From contig NC_081415.1 in NCBI RefSeq assembly GCF_030272615.1, positions 108,830,406 to 108,894,405 on the forward strand: a DNA stretch of 64,000 nt, given 5' to 3'. Positions 22,737 through 32,948 of this stretch are shown here, one piece after another (positions within the stretch are counted from its first letter, which is position 1; each line of letters starts with the position of its first letter). Source of the stretch: Cryptomeria japonica (Eukaryota; Streptophyta; Pinopsida; Cupressales; Cupressaceae). The notes beneath the pieces are model-generated. The model had not been told where the DNA came from and did not search any database. It saw nothing but the letters and a program-made list of their open reading frames with translations. Made by a program: the position numbers and the translations under genes.

Positions 22737-23740
22737 TCACAACTTTTTTCGAAATTTTCAGGTATGAAAGTTATGATGATTTTAAAGCTAATCTGAAAAA
22801 ATTGAGTGATTTTACGATCTGTAGATAGGCCAAATTAAAGTTGCAATCTCAAAATTGAAGCCTACCAAGATTGTTGAAAAATGCAAAATTTGAATTTTGA
22901 AAAAGAGAGGGAAACTAAAATTTTGAATTTTATGATTTTAGAGGGAATGCCAAAAGCAATGCAAGCTTTTAAATTTAAAAGTTGACTCAATTTCATGCAA
23001 AATTCAATTTTGAAAGTGGAAATCAAAGTTGTTGCAATTAAACACTTAATTTCAAAAGTCACAAACTGCAAAAATTTGAATAAAGCACTGAAATTTCGAA
23101 TGAATGCCAACACACTTTTCAGATTTAGGACAAGAAGAAACACAATTTTGACACAAAATTTCAATTTCAACAATTTTTGAATGATTAGAAGCCTTAATCC
23201 AAGCAATCACTAGACCAACTTTGACTTTAATTTTGAAAGTGTTAGAATTGATGAAATCAGCCAAGATTCTGGATTCTAGCAGAAAAATACAGTAAGATCT
23301 AGCTCCCGAAATTTCAGAAAAAAATGTCAGGGATGATGGCGCTTGGGGTGCACACAGTCCTCACAACTTTTTTCAAAATTTTCAGGGATGAGAGATATTA
23401 TGATTTTGTTGCGGAATCCAAAGTTACAGCCGATTTGGAGGTGTTTTGATCAGTGAAATTGTTGGTCAAAGGTTGAATCAAGAGGGTTTTAAAAATTAGG
23501 GTTTTGACACTTAACCACTTAATTTTCAGAATTAAAGCACAAATATGAATTGACAATTTGCAATAGAAGGATAGATCTGAAACAAGCATTAACAATTAAA
23601 CATTTCACAAGCTCAATTACTAAAAAGAAAATTTAGGGTTTTTATGCAATTAACCTCTAAAATTTGCAAAAGATCAAACATGGAAATGTAATTAAGGGAG
23701 CAAAATTTTCAGATCTAACCATGAATAATCAGAATTAGGA

Positions 23741-23760
23741 TGTTCACGTCGGGTTCACCA
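23741..23760 (-). other. Primer-binding site of G1, tRNA not identified
   Basis: Minus strand TGGTGAACCCGACGTGAACA, three bases inside the 5' LTR. It starts with TGG as a tRNA-CCA pairing site must, and G2 has the same site with a few changes (48660-48679). I cannot assign the tRNA from memory. Confidence 0.7.
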
Positions 23761-23763
23761 AAA

Positions 23764-24997
23764 TGTAAAGCAGAAAATCAAACCCTAGGTGTTCCCCCAC
23801 TCCAAGGAGAGAGAAAGGAGGTCACTAGGATTGACGGTTTTCACTTAGGAGAGACTTTACATTCAAAAGAGGGGTTGAAACTCACAAGATCCAATCCCAC
23901 ACAATGCAAGATTGAATTCTAAATGAGTTTCAAGGGTTGAGACAACAAGGATACCCTCTTTTGTAAGGAATGTAGATAGAAGGATTGAACTAGGAGTGTA
24001 TGTGAAAGTAAGAAAGATTCACTTGTAGACGGAGATAGGGACACGGGATGAAGCTACGGACCTAAAATTAGTAGTAAAATGTTGAGACGATGCTATCCTG
24101 CAAGTTTGAGTGAAAGTTGACAGGACGATGGCGCCTGGAGTGTACACGGTCCTCCGAAAAATCCGTGAAACGAAGGGGGATCTGTTCGTCTCTGCACAAG
24201 GATTCCAGATCTTCAATTATAGCCGTGTACCTACAACCTACACATATAAAAGAGAGGATGATTGGGGGTTTAGGGATTAGGGGTTTGCCTTCAGGTCAAA
24301 CCCCAGTTTTGGAATTAACCAAGAAATGAGAATACTGTAAATGTAAATGTTTGTAATGTAATCAAGTACTGATACCTTGTTGTAAGAATGTTTGTATTCT
24401 TACATGTGAAGGTGTAATGATGTTGTATGTTGTAGATGATCTCCTCTTCAATGGTTGAATCCTTGTCTTGAATGCAACACCTAGCCTTGAATGGAGACCT
24501 AGGATGCTCAATTGCTTGAAGGAATGCTTGAATGCTTGAATGTTTGAATGTTTGGATGTTTGCCTATCGCTTCCACCTCTTGCACACATATGTTTTTTTC
24601 TCCTTTTTCTCTCTTTCAAATGGGAGGAGAAATGTAGTTTATATACTTGTCAATTAGGGTTAGGAGACTGATTTTTTTGACCTTAGGTCGACCTAGAAAC
24701 ATTATTTTCCAAATTGCAAACTTGAAGACCCGATGCCCAACAAGAGACCAGGCCCAAAATAGGGCCAGGGACCAGGGCGCTGGGCACCATGGTTCTGAGG
24801 GACTAGGGTGCTCGGCGCCATGGTCCCACCTCCCAGGACAACAGGGTGCAAGGAGGATCAGGCCAAGGTGTAGAAAGATGCAGTTTTTGATGTCGTAAAT
24901 AGGTTTCGGGGTCTCCATTCAGGTTCAATGTTGCGCCGCCATTGTGAAGACCCAAATGCAGTTGAAATTGCAAGTGTCACAATTTTACGACGCTACA
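23764..24997 (-). repeat. 5' LTR of G1
   Basis: 1,234 bp, TGTAAAGC to GACGCTACA on the plus strand. It differs from the 3' LTR by scattered substitutions, many CG/TG or CG/CA, and by one 31-bp unit, which equals the 31-bp length difference. It carries the TATA box (minus strand, about 24641) that would drive the element. Confidence 0.95.
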
Positions 24998-25002
24998 TTA
25001 AC

Positions 25003-25273
25003 CTACCAAATGAATTTATCCTTTGTTTAAAGTATTATCATGTCATTAAGTTAATCAACTTAATTGGATTAATTAGCATGAGTTAAGTGTTTAATCAAGT
25101 GATCACGTTGGGAAACTCTTTAGGTGTTAGTTAAGTCTTCCATTGTGTAATCTAAACTTAATTATAATTCAATTTATCATTATTCTATTGTAACTTAAAA
25201 AATATAAAATTATTTGCAATCTATCCTTGTGTTTTAGCTTTATCCCTTCAGGGTTTCCTGGCGGGGAATTACA
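25003..25273 (+). repeat. Family-H LTR (H1), 3' end after G1
   Basis: Continues from 16945 after the G1 insertion and its TSD. ATCACGTTGGGAAACTC (about 25102) and GGGTTTCCTGGCGGGGAATTACA (25251-25273) match the minus strand of 61589-61790, giving the shared LTR terminus CTGGCGGGG(A/C)ATTACA. Confidence 0.8.
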
Positions 25274-27122
25274 CTTATAATGGAAATTTTATTGCAAATT
25301 TAGGCCTCCTCCTTCAATGATGAAAATGATGAGTGCATTGGAAAACTTATTCCTTATTTAAAATGGGTAACACTTTTGCTCAAGTTAGTGAGAGAAAAAA
25401 AAAACAAAAAAAAACTTAGTAGTGGTTCATCTCCAAGAGGAATTACTTTGTGACACTCAATCATCTCAAACATTTGGGTTCCTTCATGTAGTTCAATTTA
25501 TAGAAGAGGATTTATCTACCATGTAATTATGTGTCCCCTCAGAAACAATTTACACTTTTTGAGTAATATGAAATTATGTTGGTTAGACATGTAGTTGAGT
25601 ACTTGTTTGATTTCAAAGGATTGATTTAATAGTCTTACTCCCTTAAGAAATAATAGTCCCCTAGAATTTTCTTGATGTTTTCACTCTCAAGCAAGTGTTT
25701 CTTTCATAAGATTAGAATCTTAGTTAATTCTCAATCATTATCTCCTTACACTTATTCCATAGTATTGGATTTTTTTCATCAATTATCATTGGTCGACTTT
25801 AAATTAATTCTGGTATTAAATAGATCCCCTCATTCATATCAAATATTTAAGTTATTTAATAGACATCAAAAAGATTTTTGTATACTTCAAATTAGTGTAA
25901 GTATTAAAAGTTAAAAGAATTTACCTCTCTTGTAAATTTGTGCTTGGATTCAGAATTACCCCTTTGTGAATTTCAAGAAATATGAATTAATGTTAGTTAA
26001 GGATTTCCTCTTATAGAGTATGCAAGGCATTTGAGGATAATCAATCTATGAATAGTCAAAGGCATATAAGACTAGTAAAGGGGGAGGTTATATTAATATT
26101 GCAAAGCAACTAGTATAAATGAATTTATTAAAATTAAGTTTAATAATATATTCTATTTTGTAAGAACATAATATTAATTAGGATTCAAGGTAAACTTTAT
26201 TTGAAAACCAAATACTTTTACCAAATCTGAAATTGTTTTAACATAAGACTTGACTTATCTTGTGAACCTCAAATCAAGTAATCATATTCTTTTTAAAGAC
26301 AAAATAAAGTTAGAATCAATTGTCCTAGATTATTGGATCCTCATCCTTATCAAGCAAATTGAGTTTGAAGAAAATTAGTATCTTTCAAGTATTATGATTC
26401 AAATTCAAAGTAAGGTTATTATTTATAGAAGATAATTAAAGATAAAATTTATGTTACTTCAAAAAGAAGAATTAGTTGAGCTTATAGTTTTTCCCTTCAA
26501 ACAAGTAGGTGTCAAACTCATTTCCAAAGTACTTCTATTTAATCATTTAATTTTCTTTCAAGCAATTTAGTGCCTTTCAAGTGTTAGGATTCATACATAA
26601 AGTGTAATGGCTTTGTTCCAAAACAGTTATACCTCGCAAGTAATTCAAATCATTTTTCATAAGTTATCTTTACAAGTATCATAATTTCCAAGCAATTAGT
26701 ACTTTCATGCTTTTAGTTCAAGTTTCAATTATTATCATAGTTTTTCCTTCAAAGAAAACACTCTTCCAAAGTAGTTGATTTATTTATGTTCTTTTCGATT
26801 ACGTAAAAAATTATACCTTACTTCTTAATTTCAAGCATAATTTCTTGTATATAATAATTTTTTTTTATAATTGTATCGGTATATTGCTTCATTTAAGATT
26901 CATGAATTCACAGTTAAATTCTTAGTTAGACAACTAAATAAGAGGAGTTGAAACCAAATACTAGCAGCGTTCGGTATCTATGGTGCCTCTGGGTCACACT
27001 TATGGATAATGTCGTTGTGTTGAACTACTGCACTTAACGCCTAATAAAGATGCAACAACGATGTCTGTGGCGTCATCCCTATAAAATGTCAGAGAGAAAT
27101 AAGGGTCATTTGGAAGTTAGAA
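25274..27122. other. AT-rich DNA, nothing recognised
   Basis: Possibly internal or flanking DNA of the H1 element. No PBS starting TGG follows the LTR closely, and no gag or pol motif was seen in any frame. Confidence 0.3.
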
Positions 27123-27151
27123 ATCCAAGGGGCAGGTAATCCCCCTTGGAT
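27123..27151. repeat. Perfect 10-bp inverted repeat
   Basis: ATCCAAGGGG (27123-27132) and CCCCTTGGAT (27142-27151) around a 9-base loop, in a GC-balanced patch (26960-27560) that also has GGGTATGTAGGCA, a motif resembling one in some plant gypsy LTRs. An unassigned LTR remnant is possible. Confidence 0.6.
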
Positions 27152-27903
27152 CGTTAATCTAAAAAGATAAATCTTAAATAAACTTACATCCGCTCAGTTA
27201 AACCTTAGAAAACCCCATTAGGGTTGGTTGTGTGTGACATTCTTGGAATTTATTTATCTTGATGAATTTTGGCAGATGATAATGGGTCAAGGGTGACACA
27301 TATGATAGGAAATAAGACTTAGTTGTTTTAGGCCACAAACAAAAGGCCATCTTGAGCCTTTTTTCTATAGAGCTACCATTATGGGTAACAACCGCAGAGA
27401 AACTGTCTGGGACATTGACCCTAGAAAGGGTTGCATACCCACCAAATAATTTACATTAAACCATACTTAGAAACCAGAACTACATACTTTACGCCTTGAT
27501 CCCGTGCCAAAATGGGTATGTAGGCAGTCTAGGGATGGAGTTGTCCCTTGTACTCAGGCATTCGGGGATGGGGATTAGGATTTGGTTTTGGGTGAGTAGT
27601 TGGTTCTCAAAGCTCCTTGGTATTTTAATCAAATGGTGCTGATAATGCTAATTGAAATATTAATATTAATTTAATGCACACTCAGAAGGAATCACGTATG
27701 GATTCACTTGACTTCTTGAGGATTTAGGCCAAATTTCGAGGCATAACTCAGGCTTGTTTAATTATTTTCTTATACTCCTAAAGACGACGACCTCGGTGCA
27801 TTCCTAGTAGGGAAGTGTATTCTTTAGAGAGTGGCTCAGGACCCAGATGGTCTCGATGAGTCTAAAGTCTCTAGCCAGAGCATATCCTATTCTTATGAAT
27901 AGT

Positions 27904-28038
27904 TGCCTACCCCATTTGGATAGATGCCTATCCCAAATTGGATATATGAAACCCTTGTCCCATATGGACAAATGCCTAACCCGTATGGCTAGATGCCCAT
28001 CTCGGTTGGATGGATGCCTATCCCATTTGGATAGATGC
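27904..28038. repeat. Short tandem repeat, about 21-bp unit
   Basis: Six imperfect units based on GCCTATCCCATTTGGATAGAT in tandem. Each unit is nearly palindromic (CTATCC...GGATAG). The Cys/Leu/Asp/Arg-rich ORF across it is explained by the repeat. Confidence 0.85.
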
Positions 28039-29273
28039 TCCTAAGTATGCGATTGAATCAAACACAATTAAGAATAAGTGATTTCAAATATAAAAAAAAA
28101 TAGACGAAATTTTTGGGTTGAGTGGAATGGGTTATTACATTTTTTTAATATTGATAAAATAATACTAGCATACCCATATTTTATAAATAAATTTCATGTG
28201 GAAGACTCTGAGAGATATCAAATTTTAAAAACAATTAAATAAATAGTAAATACAAATATTTTAAGATTAGTAGAAATATCCTATTTTAGAAGTTTATGTA
28301 TATCCATACAATATAAATGCAATCCATATGATCAAATAGTTTTTGAAGATGTAAGGATCATATTGCATTGATCAATTGATAACAAATTGAATCATCTGAT
28401 TTGAAAAGTTAATACTTTTATCCTCTTTAACATGGTTTATTGATTCATTTTTCATTACTAATTTATGCAGTCACTCTATTAATCTTATGACAATCTTTTT
28501 ATTAAGAAATCAATTTTAAATTCGCATACAATTATTCTTGCAATTGATTTAGCTTATTTCTCAACAATATACTACAATGAAATCAACAATAGAATAATTA
28601 CACATTTATTATTTACTAGTTAAGTCAATAATTTATAATTTATAACAAAATTGGCCACACTTGAACTTGCTTTTAAGTCTGAACATTATTAGAAAGGAAA
28701 ATTGCCTTCATTGCAATAGCAAGACTTCATTAGTGCATCGTGTAATACATTGAAGTAGGTTCGATAAATCAAACAAACTTCTAGTGACATAGATCACAAC
28801 AAAATACAAGTTTTAAAATAAGAAAATAGAGAAGAGAAATGACACAAAGAGTTGATATAAATATTTATATTTCAATTACAAAGCAAATAAGATTCAACCT
28901 AAACACAAAAGGCAATCTTAGAAATAGAATATACATTTTCTATAACAAATTTTTTTTTTGCAAAGATTTTCTTTTATTAATCATCATTACTACATTCAAT
29001 ACTTGAAAATCTCATGCAATTTTACAAAGGATTTTTATTGTCATTCTTGAATCCCTAACCCTAACATAATTATAATTCATTTTTTAAATAAAATCTTTTG
29101 GCAAATAGTTGCACAAATTGCTTTGTGTAAGAGTATTGGTTTTGGACTTCCTCCACAAGCTTCAGAGTCTTTTCCATTGTAGAGTACTTTGCCTTGATTA
29201 CAAGTTCATAGTAGTTTGGCATCTTTTTCAATATTTTTTTTCTATTATAGCTACTAGTGAAAACCTTATAACA
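28039..29273. other. AT-rich DNA, nothing recognised
   Basis: Low-complexity stretches and short ORFs only, apart from a minus-strand heptad-like stretch at about 29110-29240 described with the next feature. Confidence 0.3.
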
Positions 29274-29570
29274 TTAAATATTCAAATGGTGCCACCTTGC
29301 CTTATCCACTTCTGTGTGTAATTGCAAAACCGTAACAAGAATATCTTTTCCACAGTAAAAAGAAGTTTTAGCACATAAAAAATTTAGTGAACATGTTTGT
29401 GAAATTGCAACTATACGTAGCCATTTCTCCAGTTTAATTGAATAAATTAAATGATGATCATTACTGAAAATTGAAAAAAGCATGTCATGAAATCCCTTTC
29501 CATCAAAATGTTCCCATTTTTTCAGCTGATACGAGAACATAAAACTACGAAAAATAATTGACTGAAACAA
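29110..29570 (-). pseudogene. Possible host-gene exon fragment, unidentified
   Basis: A minus-strand open segment (29536 to 29274) reads like ordinary protein (KKWEHFDGKGFHDMLF; later LEKWLRIVAISQTCSLN). A splice-acceptor-like TCTCGTATCAG precedes it. After the stop at 29274 the strand continues with a charged, helical-looking segment (ending in YSYTKQFVQLFAKRFY). The composition is unlike the neighbouring AT-rich DNA. I do not recognise the family; a captured or decayed gene piece is possible, as is chance. Confidence 0.3.
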
Positions 29571-30581
29571 ATGTTACATTGATTTATCTCATCTAAAATG
29601 AGCATGAGTAAATTTATGTAAAAAATAAACATGAAATTGCATTCATAATAATATTATACAATATTCTCATTTTAAGGACATAACAATTTTGTGTTTTATC
29701 AATCATAAAGATTGAAGGATGAGACTATAATGCTTTTACACTATATTGAAAAATATTAGATCGAAGAATAAACAAACTCATCATAATCAAAGAAAAAAAA
29801 CTCATAATAATCAACTTAGATTATTGAATAAATGACTTCAATAACAAACTACTATAACTATGTGTACACTAAGAGATGAGAAGAAAAGAAAAGAAATACT
29901 TAAAAAAAACACACAAATATATAAGAGGTTACACACAAAACTTCATTGTTAAGACATGCTAAAAATAGTAGAAACAAACAAATAAAAAAGAGAGATAGTC
30001 ATGGATTTTGATTGCATGGATAAAGTCTTATACAAACTAGACAAAGCCTAATGCAAACTTAAAAAAAAAAATTATTAAATAAAAAGCAAGGACCAACATC
30101 TATCATGCAAGATAAAGTATGCATAGATCATGCAAATTACATCTAACTAAACTAACACCTTAAACTAACGCAATTGCATTTACAGTTTATTATGCATAGA
30201 CAATGAGAAACTAAAGAGAACAAGAAGGAAACTCTGATGAATTGAAGTTGTGAATCTATTATGCATGCATGCCTTCAAAAGCTTAGTAATCATTCATACA
30301 AATGAAAAACAAAATTAAAAACCAAAAATATTGTGCATTACACTACCTATACATTCAACTTTATTATGCATTAAAAGGATAAATAAAATAAAAAACAATA
30401 AACTAACAATAAACTAACAATAAAAACACAAATAACATGCAAACTTCGATGAGGATGACAATCAAATGCATTTTTCTTTTTATTTTTATTTGACAGTCAG
30501 ATGTACATCAAATTAAATGATTGTTGTTTTTATTGACGGACATTTTTGCATTCATATGTGAGTGTAATATGCCTCTTGATA
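29571..30581. other. A-rich DNA, nothing recognised
   Basis: Long A-runs and short direct repeats (for instance CAATAAACTAA at about 30387-30420). The end, 30478-30590, matches the AT-rich tandem units at 38440-38780, on the far side of the LINE inserted next to it. Confidence 0.35.
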
Positions 30582-30598
30582 TAATAACATAGTTTTTT
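30582..30598. repeat. LINE2 target-site duplication, left copy
   Basis: TAATAACATAGTTTTTT, against TAATAACATGGTTTTTT at 38423-38439: one mismatch in 17. The T-run overlaps the LINE poly(A), so the exact edge is uncertain. Confidence 0.8.
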
Positions 30599-30974
30599 TT
30601 GGTCAGTAATTTTTAGATTTTATTAAGAAAAGTAGCCAACTTACATTGCAAACTAGAAAACTACCTTGATCATCAAATAACAACCCATACATCCTTTTTG
30701 TAACAAAACCCCCTTATAGACCCAAACAATCCTCAAAATGAGCCTGAAATTAGCTCGATTATAGTCATATTAACATCTTCCAAGAGAATTCTAAAACTAC
30801 TATTGAAACTAGAACACATACCAAAGTTTAGACATTGCATCAAACATATAAATATACACGAAATAAATGGTAAAATTAGGCAGAACCACCACAAAACCTA
30901 GGTAGTGCACTATCCTCACCATTCTTCCTCTTTCTCGGCCTTAGCTTGTGTCCCACCTCATCAATCTTGTTGTT

Positions 30975-31328
30975 GCCTTTTGTAATTCCTTTGTAAGGTA
31001 GTGAGCCTTTTGGAGTTGTATCCCTTATTGTAATCTGAGCAATGAACTCTAGGCAGTGTGCCTAAATGCATGTGCATTCCCCTTATGTAATATTTCTATA
31101 CTTCTAACAAAGTATATTAATATTATGGGTCTGAATCCCACCATGGTTTTTCCATTAACTGGGTTTCCATGTAAAAGTCCTAGTGTTATGGTTTTGTGGA
31201 TATTTTCTTTATGTGTTTGAATCTTTCTTTTGTTGGTTTGTATTAGATGGTTGAAGAATCAGAATAATAATGTTAAAGATTGCAGAATACTGAATCAAAC
31301 CCCCTCTCAGTGTTCATTGATTCCAACA
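30975..31328 (+). repeat. 5' LTR remnant of A2
   Basis: Matches the last 350 bases of the 3' LTR (37105-37453), including CTCTAGGCAGTGT, CTAACAAAGTATATTAATATT and the end GTGTTCATTGATTCCAACA. The promoter part is missing. Confidence 0.88.
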
Positions 31329-31330
31329 GT

Positions 31331-31350
31331 TGGTATCAAAGCCTAGTTCC
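31331..31350 (+). other. Primer-binding site of A2, initiator-Met tRNA type
   Basis: TGGTATCAAAGCCTAGTTCC, two bases after the LTR end; close to the plant consensus TGGTATCAGAGC. Confidence 0.85.
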
Positions 31351-31396
31351 TTGGAAGAAGCCTAATAGCTTGAGGAGGATCCAAGAAGGTGAATCA

Positions 31397-32530
31397 ATGG
31401 ATTCTAGTAGTCTTCAACATTAGCTTATTGTAGCACTTCAAGATCTTGATCAAACTCAAGTTGAGGTTTGACAGATGAAAGCAAATCTTAAAGATGTTGA
31501 GAAATTCATCCAGTCATTGAAAGATCAATTGAACAAGTCAAGAGAGAAGAGAAAGGAACTTGTTGATAAGCTAAAGGAGAAAGACCTCATGATGGAGAAA
31601 GACCTTGTGATAATGCAGTTCAGAAGAATGAGATGGAAGCCATTGTGATGAGGTTGACAAAGGAGATTGAGGCAAGAAGGAATAATGAAGAGAGCCTTAA
31701 TCAGTCCCTAAAAGAAAGATCTGATGAATGTTGCAAACTCAATTGTGAAAATGATTAGCTAAAGCTTGAACTACTTCAATCCAAGAACAATGAGTAAGAG
31801 CTTGAGAGGAAAATTATCATTCTTAGGGATGAACTTGCTATTGCAAATGAGTACAAGGAGAAATTCAAGATTAGCTCAACTAAGCTTGATGAAATGCTTA
31901 GAAGCCAAAAGAGTGGAGATGACAAGCGAGGACTTGGATTTGAGAAAGATGAAATCTCTGGATCTGGTCAAAGCAATACCAAGAACAATTCTAGAAGACC
32001 TTCGATAAGACAACCTAATGCTCATAAGTTCAATGGTAATTGTTTTGTTTGTAATAAATTTGGTTATATGGCTAGTCAATGCAAAAATAGAATGAATCAG
32101 AATAGTCCATCTTTCTTTGGTCAATGTTTCAAATGCAATAAGTATGGTCACAAGGCAATTGAATACAACTATGGTGAATAAATTTCAAAATAAAAGGAAT
32201 GTTAGATGTTATGCATGTGGTAGATTTGGACATGTTGCTAATCAATGCAAATCAAGAGAAAATCAAATGAACTTTAGGCCTATGCAAGAAAATGTTGTTT
32301 TCCGTGCTTGCAGCAAATCTAGTCAGATTGCAAAATATTGTAGAAGCAGAATTGTGAATAGGAATGGTCTGGTAGACAAGAATACGAATGTGAAGGCAGA
32401 TGAGAAGGGGAAAGCAAAAGTTGAAGAGATCAGAGATCACATGAAGAAGATATGGGTTGAGAAGAGTGATTCAAAAGTAGAAAATGGGTCCGTACCTAAT
32501 TCCAGTGCTGGAACTAAATTCGGTAATTGA
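31397..32530 (+). pseudogene. gag: Copia-like Gag with coiled coil and four knuckles (A2)
   Basis: Starts MDSSSLQH and continues with charged heptads (for instance KDQLNKSREKRKELVDKLKEK), the DKRGLGFEKDE motif, then four knuckles: NCFVCNKFGYMASQC (His to Tyr), QCFKCNKYGHKAIEY (last Cys to Tyr), RCYACGRFGHVANQC (intact) and a fourth lacking its first Cys. It is disrupted by stops and at least two frameshifts. It ends at 32530 where a pol frame would follow in an autonomous copia element; none does. Confidence 0.82.
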
Positions 32531-32948
32531 CCTAAGGTATCCGACCTTGGGGGATTTTTCATGAAGATCTTATAGACACCCTATTTGAGATCTGTGCCTG
32601 ATTTAAGAAGGTTGCATAAGTTATATTTGATGATTGCAGATATTTTTGAAGGAGTTCTGAAAGTGTATGAGGAGCTTTGAAGATTCGGAAAAGAATTCTT
32701 GAAGATGCAAAGTATTTAGGAGTATTAGGGCAAAATGCATTTATTACAATGAAAATAGGTATGTGGGAGATCAAAAAGTATTTTGATCACTTCATTTATC
32801 ACTTTGCATTTGAAGAGAAGACGAGAGCTCTGCAAGTAGAATTTTCTGCAACCAAAGCATAAAAGAAGATGTCTCAAGGGAAAAATGAATCCGGTGGTAA
32901 AGGTAATAATTGGTGAAACCCTTCAGTTTAAATTTTGAAATTTCCAAA

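Larger units (their letters stand above)
22630..23763 (-). repeat. G1 leader with two diverged repeat units
   Basis: The leader downstream of the PBS holds two related segments (about 22630-22850 and 23240-23460). Each has AATCAGCCAA, AAAAAATGTCAGGGA, the stem-loop sequence, then ACTTTTTT and AATTTTCAGG. A second motif, AATTAAGTGGTTA followed by ACCCTAATTTT, recurs at about 23491-23530 and, weaker, at 23631-23668. No long ORF is present. Confidence 0.7.
16946..24997 (-). mobile_element. Complete family-G LTR retrotransposon, non-autonomous (G1)
   Basis: An 8.05-kb minus-strand element with two LTRs (23764-24997 is 5', 16946-18210 is 3'), a perfect TSD TTAAC (16941-16945 and 24998-25002), a PBS, a purine tract, a long repeat-bearing leader and a single Gag-protease frame. 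Between the end of that frame (18996) and the 3' LTR there are only about 780 non-coding bases, and no RT, RNase H or integrase motif occurs anywhere. It is therefore a gag-pro derivative needing enzymes in trans. It lies inside an older family-H LTR. Confidence 0.93.

Noticed and set aside
25274-25360. PBS following the H1 LTR end
   Set aside because: No TGG-starting tRNA-like sequence lies within a few bases of 25273, so I cannot say whether H1 is a 5', 3' or solo LTR.
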